Shown here piece by piece: positions 28,521 to 39,992 of a stretch of 64,000 nucleotides of DNA; position 1 is the first letter of the stretch; the number at the start of each line of letters is the position of its first letter. Both the position numbers and the translations under genes were made by a program. Source of the DNA: Saccharobesus litoralis (GTDB lineage: Bacteria; Pseudomonadota; Gammaproteobacteria; Enterobacterales; Alteromonadaceae). The DNA lies in the NCBI RefSeq assembly GCF_003063625.1, contig NZ_CP026604.1, positions 2,294,001 to 2,358,000 of the forward strand. The letters run 5' to 3'. The notes beneath the pieces were generated by a model. It worked only from the letters and a program-made list of their open reading frames with translations. It was not told the DNA's origin and searched no databases.

Positions 28521-28909
28521 TCTAATACCCTTTCCAACTAATTTTGATTAGTTGAAATCTTATTTGTAGAGATTTGCTTAAGGCGCTTACTTTTGAAACC
28601 TACTGAAAAGCAGGTACTTAGGATTTGTCAGGAGTGAAATACTGTACCAAGATAAAGAAACGATGTTTGGCAATATTACGTCTAAAAGCTAAGTCTTTAG
28701 CATCTCACCTATTATTGTCGAAATAAATTTCGACCTACATGGAAGTAGGGAATGCAGTTAAGCGTCAGGAACAGCGCACTGCGACCTACATGTAAGTTGG
28801 GAATGCAGTTAAGCGTCACGAGCAACGCATAGCGGCCGACATTAATTTAGTTTGTATTTCAACCTCGGTGCTTTCAACTGATCAATTTATTTTGAAAGTA
28901 GTACTAAAT
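28521..28909 (-). repeat. Family 2 repeat, long nested copy
   Basis: Ends resemble the 18286-18510 copy (AACTAATTTTGATTAGTTG at the left; TTCAACTGATCAATTTATTT and AGTAGTACTA at the right). The interior holds a TCGAAATAAATTTCGACCTAC palindrome and two tandem imperfect 51-bp units (28731-28781 and 28782-28832), each beginning CGACCTACATG and containing AATGCAGTTAAGCGTCA. No gene. Together with the upstream promoter region of the FIST operon this fills the 28279-28945 gap. Confidence 0.6.
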
Positions 28910-28950
28910 TGAATTGCTAGGGCTTGCTTTCAGTTTACTAACTTTAAAAA

Positions 28951-28980
28951 CAAAAAACCGAGGCTAGCTCGGTTTTTTTA
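28951..28980 (-). terminator. Rho-independent terminator of gyrB
   Basis: Stem AAACCGAG/CTCGGTTT with a short GCTAG loop, bounded by A- and T-runs on both sides so that it could act in both directions. It lies 25 bp downstream of the gyrB stop codon and ends the dnaA-dnaN-recF-gyrB cluster. Confidence 0.88.
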
Positions 28981-29005
28981 GATTATGCATTCAAACCCAA
29001 ATTAA

Positions 29006-31426
<2,421 letters not shown>

Positions 31427-31430
31427 TTAC

Positions 31431-32537
31431 TTACCTTTCATCTATTAACACTTGAGTTCCATGTTCCACGTGGAACACTTGGTATTCTCTATCTATTAAT
31501 TGTTGTATTAGGGTTAAATCTTTTTTGATACTAGTAATAATGACTTGGCGTTCCAAATTAACTAAATACTTAATTAGTTTAGTTAAGGTGGTTTCATCAA
31601 GTTCAGCTACGACATCATCAATTAACCATATACATTTTTTGCTCGAGTTTTTTTCTATAAATTGACTCGCTGCTAATAGCATGCAAATCAACAATATTTT
31701 TTGTTCACCACGTGACAAGATGTTTTTAGCTGGCGTATCATCAATTTTAAATACCAGCTCATCTTTATGTACTCCATACTGAGTAGAGCCACGTTTAAGA
31801 TCTAATTCAATACTTGAATTTAATATATCACCAATGTCCTCAGCTTCTTTCCAACCTCTTTTATATTCAACTTTTAGTTGACGTTGTGCGAGCAAGTTTT
31901 GTTGCCCTAACAATGAAAAAGTATCCAATAAAATTGGTGAAAATTGTTCTACGACATTGGCTCTGAGCTTAGATATTTGATTGTTAAGCTCAACTAATTT
32001 TGGTTGCCATGTTTGAGCAAGTCGTCTGTCACCAAATTTCAATGACTTATTTCTTTGCTCAATACTGCGATCATACTCTCGATATACTTGAGAAATAGTT
32101 TCATGTTCCACGTGAAACACTAACCAATCTAAAAATCGCCGTCTAACTAATGGGCCATCTTCAAGTAAGCTTGTACTAAGAGGTGAACAATTTACTATTG
32201 GAAAAAAACTAGATAACTCACTTTGCTTACGTACAGGTTTACCGTCTATACGTATTTCACTTTTACCATTTAGCGTTTTTCTAATACCAAACCGATTAAC
32301 CAACTCATCGCAATGACCGCGTACTGATACGGTTAAATTATCTGTGCCTTTTTTAACTAAATCTTGAGTTTTATGGGTTCGAAAAGATCGACCAAAGCCA
32401 AGTAAATTAATGGCCTCGAGAATACTAGTTTTACCACTACCATTATTGCCAACAATAAGATTACAGCCCGGTTTTAGATCGAACTCCAATTTTTCAATAT
32501 TTCTAATATTGCTTAAAACCAGCTTTTCTATGTACAT
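31431..32537 (-). CDS. recF: DNA replication and repair protein RecF
   Basis: An SMC-like ATPase that loads RecA at gaps with RecO and RecR. It has about 368 residues (E. coli 357). Walker A GNNGSGKTSILEAI is near residue 33, the ABC signature-like region LSRGEQKILLICMLL near 285, and Walker B WLIDDVVAELD near 310. The ATG at 32537 (MYIEKLVLSN) fits the family N-terminus better than an upstream TTG. Two parS-like palindromes lie within the coding sequence (31462-31477 and 32104-32119), and a hairpin immediately precedes the start. Confidence 0.95.
   Translation of the reverse strand: MYIEKLVLSNIRNIEKLEFDLKPGCNLIVGNNGSGKTSILEAINLLGFGRSFRTHKTQDLVKKGTDNLTVSVRGHCDELVNRFGIRKTLNGKSEIRIDGKPVRKQSELSSFFPIVNCSPLSTSLLEDGPLVRRRFLDWLVFHVEHETISQVYREYDRSIEQRNKSLKFGDRRLAQTWQPKLVELNNQISKLRANVVEQFSPILLDTFSLLGQQNLLAQRQLKVEYKRGWKEAEDIGDILNSSIELDLKRGSTQYGVHKDELVFKIDDTPAKNILSRGEQKILLICMLLAASQFIEKNSSKKCIWLIDDVVAELDETTLTKLIKYLVNLERQVIITSIKKDLTLIQQLIDREYQVFHVEHGTQVLIDER
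31462..31477. other. parS-like ParB-binding site 1 (in recF)
   Basis: TGTTCCACGTGGAACA is a perfect 16-bp palindrome matching the bacterial parS consensus (TGTTnCACGTGnAACA). It lies in the 3' end of recF, about 4 kb from oriC, where chromosomal parS sites are normally clustered. The encoded residues are FHVEH. ParB itself is not in this window. Confidence 0.9.
32104..32119. other. parS-like ParB-binding site 2 (in recF)
   Basis: TGTTCCACGTGAAACA matches the parS consensus with one break in symmetry. It lies inside recF, 642 bp from site 1, and again encodes FHVEH. Two near-consensus sites so close to the origin strongly suggest an active ParABS centromere. Confidence 0.85.
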
Positions 32538-32545
32538 AAACAAAT

Positions 32546-32571
32546 AAGCCCCGGCGACTTGGCCAGGGCTT
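32546..32571 (-). promoter_or_regulatory. Hairpin between dnaN and recF
   Basis: On the minus strand AAGCCCTGGC pairs with GCCGGGGCTT (10-bp stem, one mismatch) and is followed by TATTTGTTT, ending eight bases before the recF ATG. It resembles an intrinsic terminator or attenuator and would also occlude the recF ribosome binding region. Confidence 0.6.
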
Positions 32572-32588
32572 TATTTTACAATCTAAAT

Positions 32589-33692
32589 TTATAGGCGCAT
32601 CGGCATTACAACGTAAAGCGATGAGTCATCTAAGTTATCTTCAATTAACGCACTGCTGTTTGCATCGCCTAAGGTAATTTTGACTTCATTAGATTCAATC
32701 GCATTTAGGATATCAATCACATAAGCTACGTTAAAACCAATTTCTAACGAGTCACCTTGGTAATTAACGTCAACCACTTCTTCTGCAACTTCTTGCTCTG
32801 GGTTGTTAGCTGTAATGGTTAGTTCGCCACTGGCTAGGTTTAACCGAACCCCACGAAATTTTTCATTTGATAAAATGGCAGCTCGAGAAAAAGCTTGTTT
32901 TAAATAATCTTTTTCACCAATAACCGTTTTATCACCACCTTTAGGTAATACACGACGATAGTCAGGAAAACGGCCATCAACCAACTTACTAGTAAACGTA
33001 AAATTCTCGGTATTTAAGCGGATATGATTTGAGCCAACCGATACGTAGATGTTGTCCTCTGTATCTTCGATCAATCTGAGTATTTCCGTAACACCCTTAC
33101 GAGGAACAATAACCTGACTTTCTTGTAATCGCTCGTTGGCGAGTTCATGCTGGGTTAAAGCTAAGCGGTGTCCATCAGTGGTAACACAACGGATCATGTT
33201 CTCTTGTGTTTCTAATGACATACCATTCAGGTAATAACGTACATCTTGCACAGCCATCGAAAACGATGTTTTCTCAATTAAGTTTTTAAGTACTTTTTGA
33301 CTAACCGCAAAATTAATTTCACTTTGCCAATCTTCAAGATTAGGAAAGTCTTTTGCGGACAGTGTAGATAGTGAGTACTTACTTCTTCCACACTTAATGA
33401 TTAATTTGGATTCGTCGAGCACAAATTCAATTAACGATTGCTCGCTTAAACCTTTACAGATATCAAACAGCTTTTTAGCCGGTACTGTAATCTGCCCATC
33501 TTCAGAAGCTTGTACCAACTCAACAGAAGCGACTAGCTCCACTTCTAAGTCGGTACCGGTAATGGATAAAACACCATCGCTAATATCGAGTAAAACATTG
33601 GACAAGATTGGCAGGGTATGACGACGTTCCACGGTTCCAGTTGCTAGTTGCAACGGTTTAAGGATGTCTTCACGGCTTATAGCAAATTTCAT
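32589..33692 (-). CDS. dnaN: DNA polymerase III beta sliding clamp
   Basis: A ring-shaped processivity clamp of the replicase, 367 residues (E. coli 366), with three equivalent domains. Recognisable segments are MKFAISREDILKPL, TVERRHTLPILSNVLL, ITGTDLEVEL and the C-terminal VVMPMRL, which contributes to the partner-binding pocket. The gene lies 18 bp downstream of dnaA on the same strand, the standard origin arrangement, and is followed by a terminator-like hairpin before recF. Confidence 0.98.
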   Translation of the reverse strand: MKFAISREDILKPLQLATGTVERRHTLPILSNVLLDISDGVLSITGTDLEVELVASVELVQASEDGQITVPAKKLFDICKGLSEQSLIEFVLDESKLIIKCGRSKYSLSTLSAKDFPNLEDWQSEINFAVSQKVLKNLIEKTSFSMAVQDVRYYLNGMSLETQENMIRCVTTDGHRLALTQHELANERLQESQVIVPRKGVTEILRLIEDTEDNIYVSVGSNHIRLNTENFTFTSKLVDGRFPDYRRVLPKGGDKTVIGEKDYLKQAFSRAAILSNEKFRGVRLNLASGELTITANNPEQEVAEEVVDVNYQGDSLEIGFNVAYVIDILNAIESNEVKITLGDANSSALIEDNLDDSSLYVVMPMRL

Positions 33693-33710
33693 TTTTATTA
33701 TATCCGTTGG

Positions 33711-35147
33711 TTACGACGATAACGTTCGAATTAAGTTAAGGTAGTCTTCTTTAATATCGAGGTTTTCTTCTCGAAGCTCTTTAATTTTTCGGCATGCATG
33801 CAAAACAGTTGTATGGTCTCTACCACCAAATGCATCGCCAATCTCGGGCAAACTATGACTGGTTAACTCTTTAGCTAAAGCCATAGCTACTTGCCTTGGT
33901 CGAGCAACACTCCTGCTACGACGCTTAGACAAAATATCAGCAACCTTAATTTTATAGTATTCGGCTACTGTGCGCTGAATGTTGTCTATTGTAACGAGTT
34001 TTTCCTGTAATGCGAGTAGGTCTCGTAACGCTTCCTTAACAAATTCTATTGTAATGGGTTTTCCGGTAAAATTAGCATGCGCAACAACGCGATTTAGTGC
34101 CCCTTCAAGTTCACGCACATGTGACCTTAAACGCTTAGCAATAAAGAATGCAACTTCATGCGGCAAGTTAACTTTGGCTTCTTGCGCTTTTTTCATCAAT
34201 ATTGCGACGCGCGTTTCTAATTCTGGCGGTTCAATCGCTATGGTTAATCCCCAGCCAAAACGCGATTTCAATCTGTCTTCTACCCCTTCAATTTCTTTCG
34301 GGTAGCGATCACTTGTCATGATGATTTGCTGGTTCCCTTCCAATAACGCATTAAATGTATGGAAGAACTCTTCTTGCGAACGCTCTTTTTTGGCAAAAAA
34401 CTGAATGTCATCAATAAGCAAAGCATTGACTGAGCGATAGTGCTTTTTGAAACTTTCAATCGCATTATTTTGTAAGGCCTTTACCATATCTTGCACAAAA
34501 CGTTCCGAGTGCATATAAATAACTTTAGCATCGGGATTACGATTTAAAATTTCATTACCAACCGCATGAAGAAGATGAGTTTTACCTAAACCAACCCCAC
34601 CGTATAAAAACAAAGGGTTATACGAAACACCTGGGTTATCTGCGACTTGGCACGCAGCAGCACGCGCTAACTGGTTAGACTTACCTTCAACAAAATTATC
34701 AAACGTATAGTTTTCACGAATGTTTGACTTTAACTGCAAGCCCGCTTCGTTACGAGGCTGAACATTAGCCTTAGGAACATGCACGGCAGGTGCTGGGCTA
34801 AATGCAGGCGGTTTAATATCAGGAATACTATTTAACTTGTTACCTATTTCTAGTTTAGGTGCAGCTTGCTGCGCGACTCGACTATCTGTTGGCTTAGTGC
34901 CAACTTCAACTCTTAAACTAGGCAACTGACCACTATTAATCTGAGTTAAGTGCTGGTTAATAGTATCGGCATATTTATCGAGTACCCAATCACGCACAAA
35001 TTTATTGGGCGCAAATAAAGTGACAACTCCACCTTCTTCGAGGCTTTGCAACGGTCTTATCCAAGTATTAAATTCTTGAGCAGGCAGATCTTGTTGCATG
35101 ACATTTTGGCAATTTTGCCAGAGCGAGTTGGCCAAAGGATACTCCAT
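33711..35147 (-). CDS. dnaA: Chromosomal replication initiator DnaA
   Basis: An AAA+ initiator that binds DnaA boxes and melts oriC. It has 478 residues (E. coli 467). Domain I (about 1-85) is followed by a linker and the AAA+ domain with Walker [14 protein letters not shown] near residue 185 and Walker [12 protein letters not shown]. Domain IV carries the DnaA signature: [13 protein letters not shown] and [13 protein letters not shown] near the C-terminus. It is the first gene of dnaA-dnaN-recF-gyrB and is divergent from rpmH across oriC. A degenerate box at 35179-35187 lies in its upstream region. Confidence 0.98.
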   Translation of the reverse strand: MEYPLANSLWQNCQNVMQQDLPAQEFNTWIRPLQSLEEGGVVTLFAPNKFVRDWVLDKYADTINQHLTQINSGQLPSLRVEVGTKPTDSRVAQQAAPKLEIGNKLNSIPDIKPPAFSPAPAVHVPKANVQPRNEAGLQLKSNIRENYTFDNFVEGKSNQLARAAACQVADNPGVSYNPLFLYGGVGLGKTHLLHAVGNEILNRNPDAKVIYMHSERFVQDMVKALQNNAIESFKKHYRSVNALLIDDIQFFAKKERSQEEFFHTFNALLEGNQQIIMTSDRYPKEIEGVEDRLKSRFGWGLTIAIEPPELETRVAILMKKAQEAKVNLPHEVAFFIAKRLRSHVRELEGALNRVVAHANFTGKPITIEFVKEALRDLLALQEKLVTIDNIQRTVAEYYKIKVADILSKRRSRSVARPRQVAMALAKELTSHSLPEIGDAFGGRDHTTVLHACRKIKELREENLDIKEDYLNLIRTLSS

Positions 35148-35149
35148 TA

Positions 35150-35600
35150 ATTAAGCAGGGGGTGCATTCAATCAAATTGTATCCACAAGTGCAACCATGC
35201 CTAGTTAACTTATTTCACAAGGCTAAAAAAACAAGTGTATCCTATTGTTTTTTAATAAAATATTCCTTAATTATTTTTGGTTATAAACCTCCATTTTTTA
35301 CACCATTAAGATCTCGATTTTTTCTTGACTAATTCACTCTGTGGATAACTCGAGCATATATTAGCCAAACAACCAGAGTTATCCCAATTTAGATCAATTA
35401 ATAGACAATTTTTGCTCAGAGTTAGTGCTAACTAGCGATAAATGAGCTAATCAATATTACAGCGAGATCCGATCAAACAAGGACTGGATCAAGATCCAGC
35501 ATAGTTATCAACAATCAAAATTATTTTGCATTAGCTGAAGGATCAGCTTGATCTATTTATGACCACTAATATATAATTCGCGCCCTTCTAAAAGGCATGG
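35150..35600. other. oriC: Chromosomal replication origin, oriC
   Basis: The intergenic region between dnaA and rpmH. It contains a perfect inverted DnaA box TGTGGATAA (35340-35348), near-matches TTATCAACA (35505-35513), TTATCCCAA (35379-35387) and GTATCCACA (35179-35187), and an AT-rich stretch (about 35241-35330). There are eight GATC sites between about 35310 and 35560, as expected for Dam/SeqA control. Two GATCT-plus-T-rich segments near 35310 and 35551 resemble E. coli unwinding 13-mers. The dnaA-oriC-rpmH order matches that of pseudomonads and alteromonads. Confidence 0.88.
35548..35577 (+). promoter_or_regulatory. Predicted sigma-70 promoter of rpmH-rnpA
   Basis: TTGATC (35548-35553), an 18-bp spacer, and TATAAT (35572-35577) lie about 80 bp upstream of the rpmH start codon, a good match to consensus for a highly expressed ribosomal gene at the edge of oriC. 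Confidence 0.65.
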
Positions 35601-35654
35601 CCGCCCTTTTAGTCTTACATTTGGCCACCAATTTGCAAATTTGGAAGTAATATT

Positions 35655-35789
35655 ATGAAACGTACTTTTCAACCAAGTAACTTAAAGCGTAAGCGTACTC
35701 ACGGTTTCCGTGCTCGCATGGCTACTAAAAACGGTCGTAAAGTTTTAGCACGTCGTCGCGCTAAAGGACGTAAAGTTTTAAGCGCATAA
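35655..35789 (+). CDS. rpmH: 50S ribosomal protein bL34
   Basis: A 44-residue, highly basic ribosomal protein. The product begins [18 protein letters not shown] and contains [20 protein letters not shown], the nearly invariant bL34 sequence. The ATG at 35655 follows GGAAG. It is the first gene of the rpmH-rnpA-yidD-yidC operon, with its stop seven bases before the rnpA GTG. Confidence 0.97.
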   Translation: MKRTFQPSNLKRKRTHGFRARMATKNGRKVLARRRAKGRKVLSA

Positions 35790-35795
35790 TATCGC

Positions 35796-36158
35796 GTGAA
35801 AACTTATGCCTATGGTCGGGAGTTGAGACTCTTAACTCCCGAGCACTTCCAACAAGTCTTTAACTCTTCCCCGCGCAAGTTCGCGTGTCGTCTCTATACA
35901 ATTCTTATTTGTAAAAATAATCTTGATAACCCAAGATTAGGCTTCACCATTTCCAAAAAGAAAGCAAAAAAAGCAGTCGACCGTAACCGAATTAAACGGG
36001 TAGCGAGGGAGCAATTTCGATTGCATGCCGCTGATTTACCTAATATCGATATGGTATTCATCGCTAGACAAGGTATTGCAGAGCAATCTAGCGCCGAAAT
36101 TGCACGCGAGTTAAATATCACATGGCAAAAGATAAGAAAATTTTCCAAAAAATTCTGA
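35796..36158 (+). CDS. rnpA: Ribonuclease P protein component
   Basis: Protein cofactor of the tRNA 5'-processing ribozyme. It has 120 residues, is basic, and starts at GTG. The family signature [20 protein letters not shown] (RNR motif) is near residue 55, preceded by RLGFTISKK. The N-terminus [14 protein letters not shown] is typical. It overlaps the downstream yidD gene by 37 bp, a conserved arrangement that couples translation. Confidence 0.96.
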   Translation: MKTYAYGRELRLLTPEHFQQVFNSSPRKFACRLYTILICKNNLDNPRLGFTISKKKAKKAVDRNRIKRVAREQFRLHAADLPNIDMVFIARQGIAEQSSAEIARELNITWQKIRKFSKKF

Positions 36159-36388
36159 TTGCCATTATCCGTGGTTATCAAATTTTAATAAGTCCGTTGC
36201 TCGGACAAAACTGCCGCTTCCACCCAACCTGCTCTCGTTATGCAATAGAAGCAATTGAGCTACATGGACCCTTAAAAGGGACTTGGTTAGCAGGCAAACG
36301 CATATTAAAATGTCACCCATTTAATTCTGGGGGCAACGACCCTGTCCCTAGACGCCAGAAAACGAATTCGATATCTAAAGAGAACTAA
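36122..36388 (+). CDS. yidD: Membrane protein insertion efficiency factor YidD
   Basis: A small membrane-associated protein of 88 residues that assists YidC-dependent insertion. The characteristic segment [20 protein letters not shown] and the following [13 protein letters not shown] contain the conserved cysteines, and [20 protein letters not shown] is the family C-terminal pattern. It overlaps rnpA at its start and ends five bases before yidC. Confidence 0.95.
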   Translation: MAKDKKIFQKILIAIIRGYQILISPLLGQNCRFHPTCSRYAIEAIELHGPLKGTWLAGKRILKCHPFNSGGNDPVPRRQKTNSISKEN

Positions 36389-36393
36389 CTTAA

Positions 36394-38034
36394 ATGGAAT
36401 CACAAAAAAATTTCCTGATCATTGGTCTGGTATTGCTAAGCTTTATGATTTGGCAACAATGGCAAGTTGATTACAACACGCCTCAAGCACCAGCCGAAGC
36501 GACGACTAATGTTGCTAATCCATCGCAGTCTGTACAAAGCAATAGCCAAGGCGGGACATCAGATGTACCAACATCTGACTTACACCCTACGCCAGTTCTG
36601 GATAACGCTTCTTCGTTTATTACAATTGAAACAGACGTGATTTCAGCAAAAATTAGTTTGAATGGCGGAGATGTAACCGAGCTTAAATTATTGGCCTACC
36701 CAACAGAGAAAGATGGCGATACGCCTTACTCACTGTTTAAACCTGTGTCGGCTATTTTATATCAAGCGCAAAGTGGCCTTTCAGGCGTTGACACTCGTGC
36801 AGGACGTGCCGTTTACCAAGCAGATAAAGAAAACTTTGTCATGCAGGGTGACGAACTAAAAGTCCCAATGACCCACATCACTGCTAGCGGTCTGCAAGTC
36901 ACTAAAGTTTTCACGTTTAAAGCCGGTAGTTACACGGTTGACGTTGACTACTTAATCAACAACCAATCTGCCACGGTATTGTCTACCCAAATGTGGGCGC
37001 AATTAAAACAAAGTACTTCGGTTCGTGGTGGCTCAATGATGATGCCAACTTATCGTGGTGCCGCTTATTCTGCGAACGATGATACCTATGAAAAAATCGA
37101 CCTAGACGAGTTCACCGACAAAAAGCTTAATGAATCAACGCAAGCAGGTTGGGTTGCGATGATCGAACACTACTTCGTTAGTGCTTGGGTGCCAAATCAA
37201 CAAGACAACAACCAAATTTACAGCCGCGATTCTGGCAATGGTAGTTACGCGTTAATTGGCTTTAAAGGCCCACAAATCGATGTTCTACCAGGTTCTGTAG
37301 AAACGCTATCAGCAAAATTATATGCCGGTCCTAAAGACCAAGATGCGTTACGCAACTTAGCTGATTACTTAGACCTTTCTGTCGACTACGGTATGTTATG
37401 GTTTATCTCTCAACCACTATTTGATTTGCTTAAAATATTCTACGGCTTAGTGGGTAACTGGGGTGTCGCCATTATCTTGATCACACTAGCCGTAAAAGGC
37501 GCCATGTTCTGGTTAACTAAAAAGCAATACACCTCAATGGCTAAATTGCGTCAGTTACAACCTAAAATGCAAGAACTAAAATCGCGCTACGGTGAAGACA
37601 GACAAAAAATGTCGATGGCGATGATGGAGTTATACAAAAAGGAAAAAGTTAACCCTATGGGTGGCTGTTTACCTATGTTGATCCAAATGCCTATTTTCTT
37701 AGCGCTTTACTGGGTGTTTGTTGAAAGTGTTGAATTACGCCATGCTGATTTTGCATTATGGATCAACGACTTATCACAGCAAGATCCATACTACATTCTA
37801 CCTATCTTAATGGGTGCTAGTATGTTCTTAATGCAAAAATTACAACCAACACCAATGACAGATCCGGTACAACAAAAAATCTTCCAATACATGCCGGTTA
37901 TGTTCACTGTGTTCTTCTTATGGTTCCCAGCGGGTTTAGTACTTTACTGGTTAGTCAGTAACCTAATTTCAATTGCGCAAATGCTAGTCATTAACCGCTC
38001 AATTGAAAAACAAGGATTAGGCGTTAAAAAGTAA
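36394..38034 (+). CDS. yidC: Membrane protein insertase YidC
   Basis: An inner-membrane insertase/chaperone (Oxa1 family), 546 residues (E. coli 548). An N-terminal anchor (FLIIGLVLLSFMIWQQW) is followed by a large periplasmic domain (about 25-335) and five C-terminal helices. The region from LFDLLKIFYGLVGNWGVAII to LVLYWLVSNLISIAQ is the conserved core, with the cytoplasmic hairpin KKEKVNPMGGCLPMLIQMPI. It is the last gene of the rpmH operon. A family 1 MITE begins three bases after the stop codon, separating the gene from its terminator. Confidence 0.97.
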   Translation: MESQKNFLIIGLVLLSFMIWQQWQVDYNTPQAPAEATTNVANPSQSVQSNSQGGTSDVPTSDLHPTPVLDNASSFITIETDVISAKISLNGGDVTELKLLAYPTEKDGDTPYSLFKPVSAILYQAQSGLSGVDTRAGRAVYQADKENFVMQGDELKVPMTHITASGLQVTKVFTFKAGSYTVDVDYLINNQSATVLSTQMWAQLKQSTSVRGGSMMMPTYRGAAYSANDDTYEKIDLDEFTDKKLNESTQAGWVAMIEHYFVSAWVPNQQDNNQIYSRDSGNGSYALIGFKGPQIDVLPGSVETLSAKLYAGPKDQDALRNLADYLDLSVDYGMLWFISQPLFDLLKIFYGLVGNWGVAIILITLAVKGAMFWLTKKQYTSMAKLRQLQPKMQELKSRYGEDRQKMSMAMMELYKKEKVNPMGGCLPMLIQMPIFLALYWVFVESVELRHADFALWINDLSQQDPYYILPILMGASMFLMQKLQPTPMTDPVQQKIFQYMPVMFTVFFLWFPAGLVLYWLVSNLISIAQMLVINRSIEKQGLGVKK

Positions 38035-38036
38035 CA

Positions 38037-38261
38037 TATAGTCAAAGCGATCAGGTTTTAGGGGCAGGTTTCCAGTTCCAGACGAAACCTAAGTACCTAC
38101 ATCCATGTAGGCAAAGCCGTCAAGCTTCGAGACCCCATGAGCATATGCTCTATTATGTGATTGGGGCTGCCTAAAGGGACTTAGGTAGTAGGACGACGCA
38201 GGAGCCAAAGTCGAGAGTAAGCGCTGACAATGAACCATAAGACCTGAGCGAGAAGACTATA
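38037..38261 (+). mobile_element. MITE-like repeat, family 1, full-length copy
   Basis: A 225-bp copy nearly identical in layout to 1166-1389, with TATAGTCAAAGCGATCAGG and CCTGAGCGAGAAGACTATA ends and the internal GAGCATATGCTC palindrome. It is inserted between the yidC stop and the yidC terminator, so it is co-transcribed at the 3' end of the rpmH operon mRNA. Confidence 0.82.
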
Positions 38262-38286
38262 GCGTTACGGCAGCCAAAATAGTTTG

Positions 38287-38318
38287 AAAAGGCCTACATT
38301 GTTAGGCCTTTTGTTTTT
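38287..38318 (+). terminator. Rho-independent terminator of the rpmH-yidC operon
   Basis: A stem of AAAAGGCCTA paired with TAGGCCTTTT across a short loop, followed by TTGTTTTT. It lies downstream of the MITE and 60 bp before the mnmE start. Confidence 0.88.
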
Positions 38319-38376
38319 CAATGCTTAAAAGCATTCTATAATCCCACTCATCACCAGCCTTAAAGCAAAAAATAAC

Positions 38377-39753
38377 ATGTTAGATAACCAAGACACCATT
38401 GCAGCAATTGCCACCGCTCCAGGGCGCGGCGGCGTCGGTATTATTCGCGTATCAGGCCAACAAGCCGAACAAGTTGCTCAACAGATACTAGGCAAGGTAC
38501 CCAAGACGCGGCTGGCTGAGTACTTAAAGTTTTATGACGAACAGGGCTCGGTTATTGACCAAGGCATTGCCATCTTCTTTAAAAACCCTAACTCGTTCAC
38601 TGGTGAAGACGTACTCGAATTGCAAGGGCATGGCGGTCCCGTCATTCTCGATATGCTACTACGCTGTATTTTAAACATGCCTGGTATTCGCATGGCTAAC
38701 CCAGGCGAGTTCTCAGAGCGTGCTTTTTTAAATGACAAATTAGATTTAGCCCAAGCCGAGGCCATCGCCGACTTAATTGAATCATCATCTGAACACGCAG
38801 CGCGCAGTGCATTACAAACCTTACAAGGCGAATTTTCCAAGTATGTACACGAGTTAACTGAAGACATTATCCACCTACGTATATACGTAGAAGCCGCCAT
38901 CGATTTTCCTGAAGAAGAAGTCGACTTTTTATCTGACGGTAAAATACTTAGTGATCTATTGGCCGTTATCGATAACACCCAAACCGTGTTAGCCAAAGCC
39001 CAGCAAGGCGCCATACTAAAAGAAGGTATGCGAGTGGTAATTGCCGGTCGGCCGAACGCCGGAAAGTCGAGCCTACTCAATGCGCTGTCTGGTCGCGATT
39101 CTGCAATAGTCACTGATATTGCAGGAACAACTCGCGATGTGCTATCTGAACAGATCAACATTGACGGTATGCCATTGCACATTATCGACACCGCCGGTTT
39201 ACGCGAAAGTCCAGATAAAGTCGAACAAATAGGCATTGAGCGTGCTTGGCAAGAAATCGCTAATGCGGATAGAGTTTTATTAGTTGTCGATGCAACCGAC
39301 ACTGAACACAGCCCTGAAGATTTTTGGCCTGAATTTTTTGCTAAATTACCGAAAGATCTTGGTGTAACGCTGGTGCGCAACAAGCTTGATGAGCTCGCTG
39401 CAGATCAGCAAGAACAAGTTGGGTTTAGCCAAGAGCAACCCTATCCCGTGGTGCGTTTGTCAGCCAAAACTCAACAAGGTTTGGATGATTTAAAAGAGCA
39501 TTTAAAATCCATTATGGGTTACCAAAGCTCAACCGAAGGCCAATTTATGGCGCGTCGCCGTCACATAGACGCCTTAAACCGAGCATTAGAGCAACTTGAA
39601 AACGGTAAGGCTCAACTGGAAGGCCCTGCCGCCGGTGAACTGCTAGCCGAAGATTTGCGCGTTGCCCAGCAACACCTAAACGAAATAACCGGCGAGTTTA
39701 CCAGCGACGACCTACTCGGCCGTATATTTGGTAGTTTTTGTATTGGGAAGTAA
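38377..39753 (+). CDS. mnmE: tRNA uridine-5-carboxymethylaminomethyl GTPase MnmE
   Basis: With MnmG it modifies wobble uridine 34 of several tRNAs. It has 458 residues (E. coli 454). The N-terminal formyl-THF-binding domain starts [22 protein letters not shown]. The G domain has G1 [12 protein letters not shown] near residue 225, TDIAGTTRD and DTAGLRE. The C-terminus FCIGK contains the essential cysteine. It is separated from yidC by a terminator, so it has its own promoter. The usual downstream neighbour mnmG is not next to it; a two-component system in the opposite orientation follows. Confidence 0.98.
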   Translation: MLDNQDTIAAIATAPGRGGVGIIRVSGQQAEQVAQQILGKVPKTRLAEYLKFYDEQGSVIDQGIAIFFKNPNSFTGEDVLELQGHGGPVILDMLLRCILNMPGIRMANPGEFSERAFLNDKLDLAQAEAIADLIESSSEHAARSALQTLQGEFSKYVHELTEDIIHLRIYVEAAIDFPEEEVDFLSDGKILSDLLAVIDNTQTVLAKAQQGAILKEGMRVVIAGRPNAGKSSLLNALSGRDSAIVTDIAGTTRDVLSEQINIDGMPLHIIDTAGLRESPDKVEQIGIERAWQEIANADRVLLVVDATDTEHSPEDFWPEFFAKLPKDLGVTLVRNKLDELAADQQEQVGFSQEQPYPVVRLSAKTQQGLDDLKEHLKSIMGYQSSTEGQFMARRRHIDALNRALEQLENGKAQLEGPAAGELLAEDLRVAQQHLNEITGEFTSDDLLGRIFGSFCIGK

Positions 39754-39864
39754 CGATATAAACAAAATCCGTAAAGGTTAACCTTTTTCGACTGTATTTA
39801 TTGTCTGGTTCCGTTTTTCTTTTTTTAGCAAAAACACTAAAACCAGCTTGTAGCCCTTTACCAA

Positions 39865-39895
39865 TGAGGCATTGGTTTTCAAAACCAATGCCTCA
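39865..39895. repeat. AGGCATTGGTTTT palindrome, copy 1
   Basis: Perfect 15-bp arms (TGAGGCATTGGTTTT and its inverse) around a single C, between the convergent mnmE and histidine kinase genes. Flanking sequence (TAGCCCTTTACCAATGAGGC) is also shared with copy 3 in inverse orientation, so the repeated unit is longer (about 60 bp). It may act as a bidirectional terminator or REP-type element. Confidence 0.75.
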
Positions 39896-39992
39896 AATCT
39901 AAAAACAAGGATTGTTTGCCAACATACTTATTCCTGTCCTTGTTAATTTAGCCAGTCGATTTACCCCATCAATTTAACCTGTAAAAGATACG

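Noticed and set aside
28731-28832. The 51-bp tandem units as a coding repeat or CRISPR
   Set aside because: Only two imperfect units, contiguous, with stop codons in all frames over the region.
38532-39383. A 283-residue minus-strand frame inside mnmE
   Set aside because: A shadow of the mnmE codon pattern, serine-rich with no domain; mnmE is unambiguous on the plus strand.
39771-39787. AAAGGTTAACCTTT as a terminator for mnmE
   Set aside because: The palindrome has no loop, so it cannot form a normal hairpin; the stronger palindrome at 39865 is a better candidate for the gene end.
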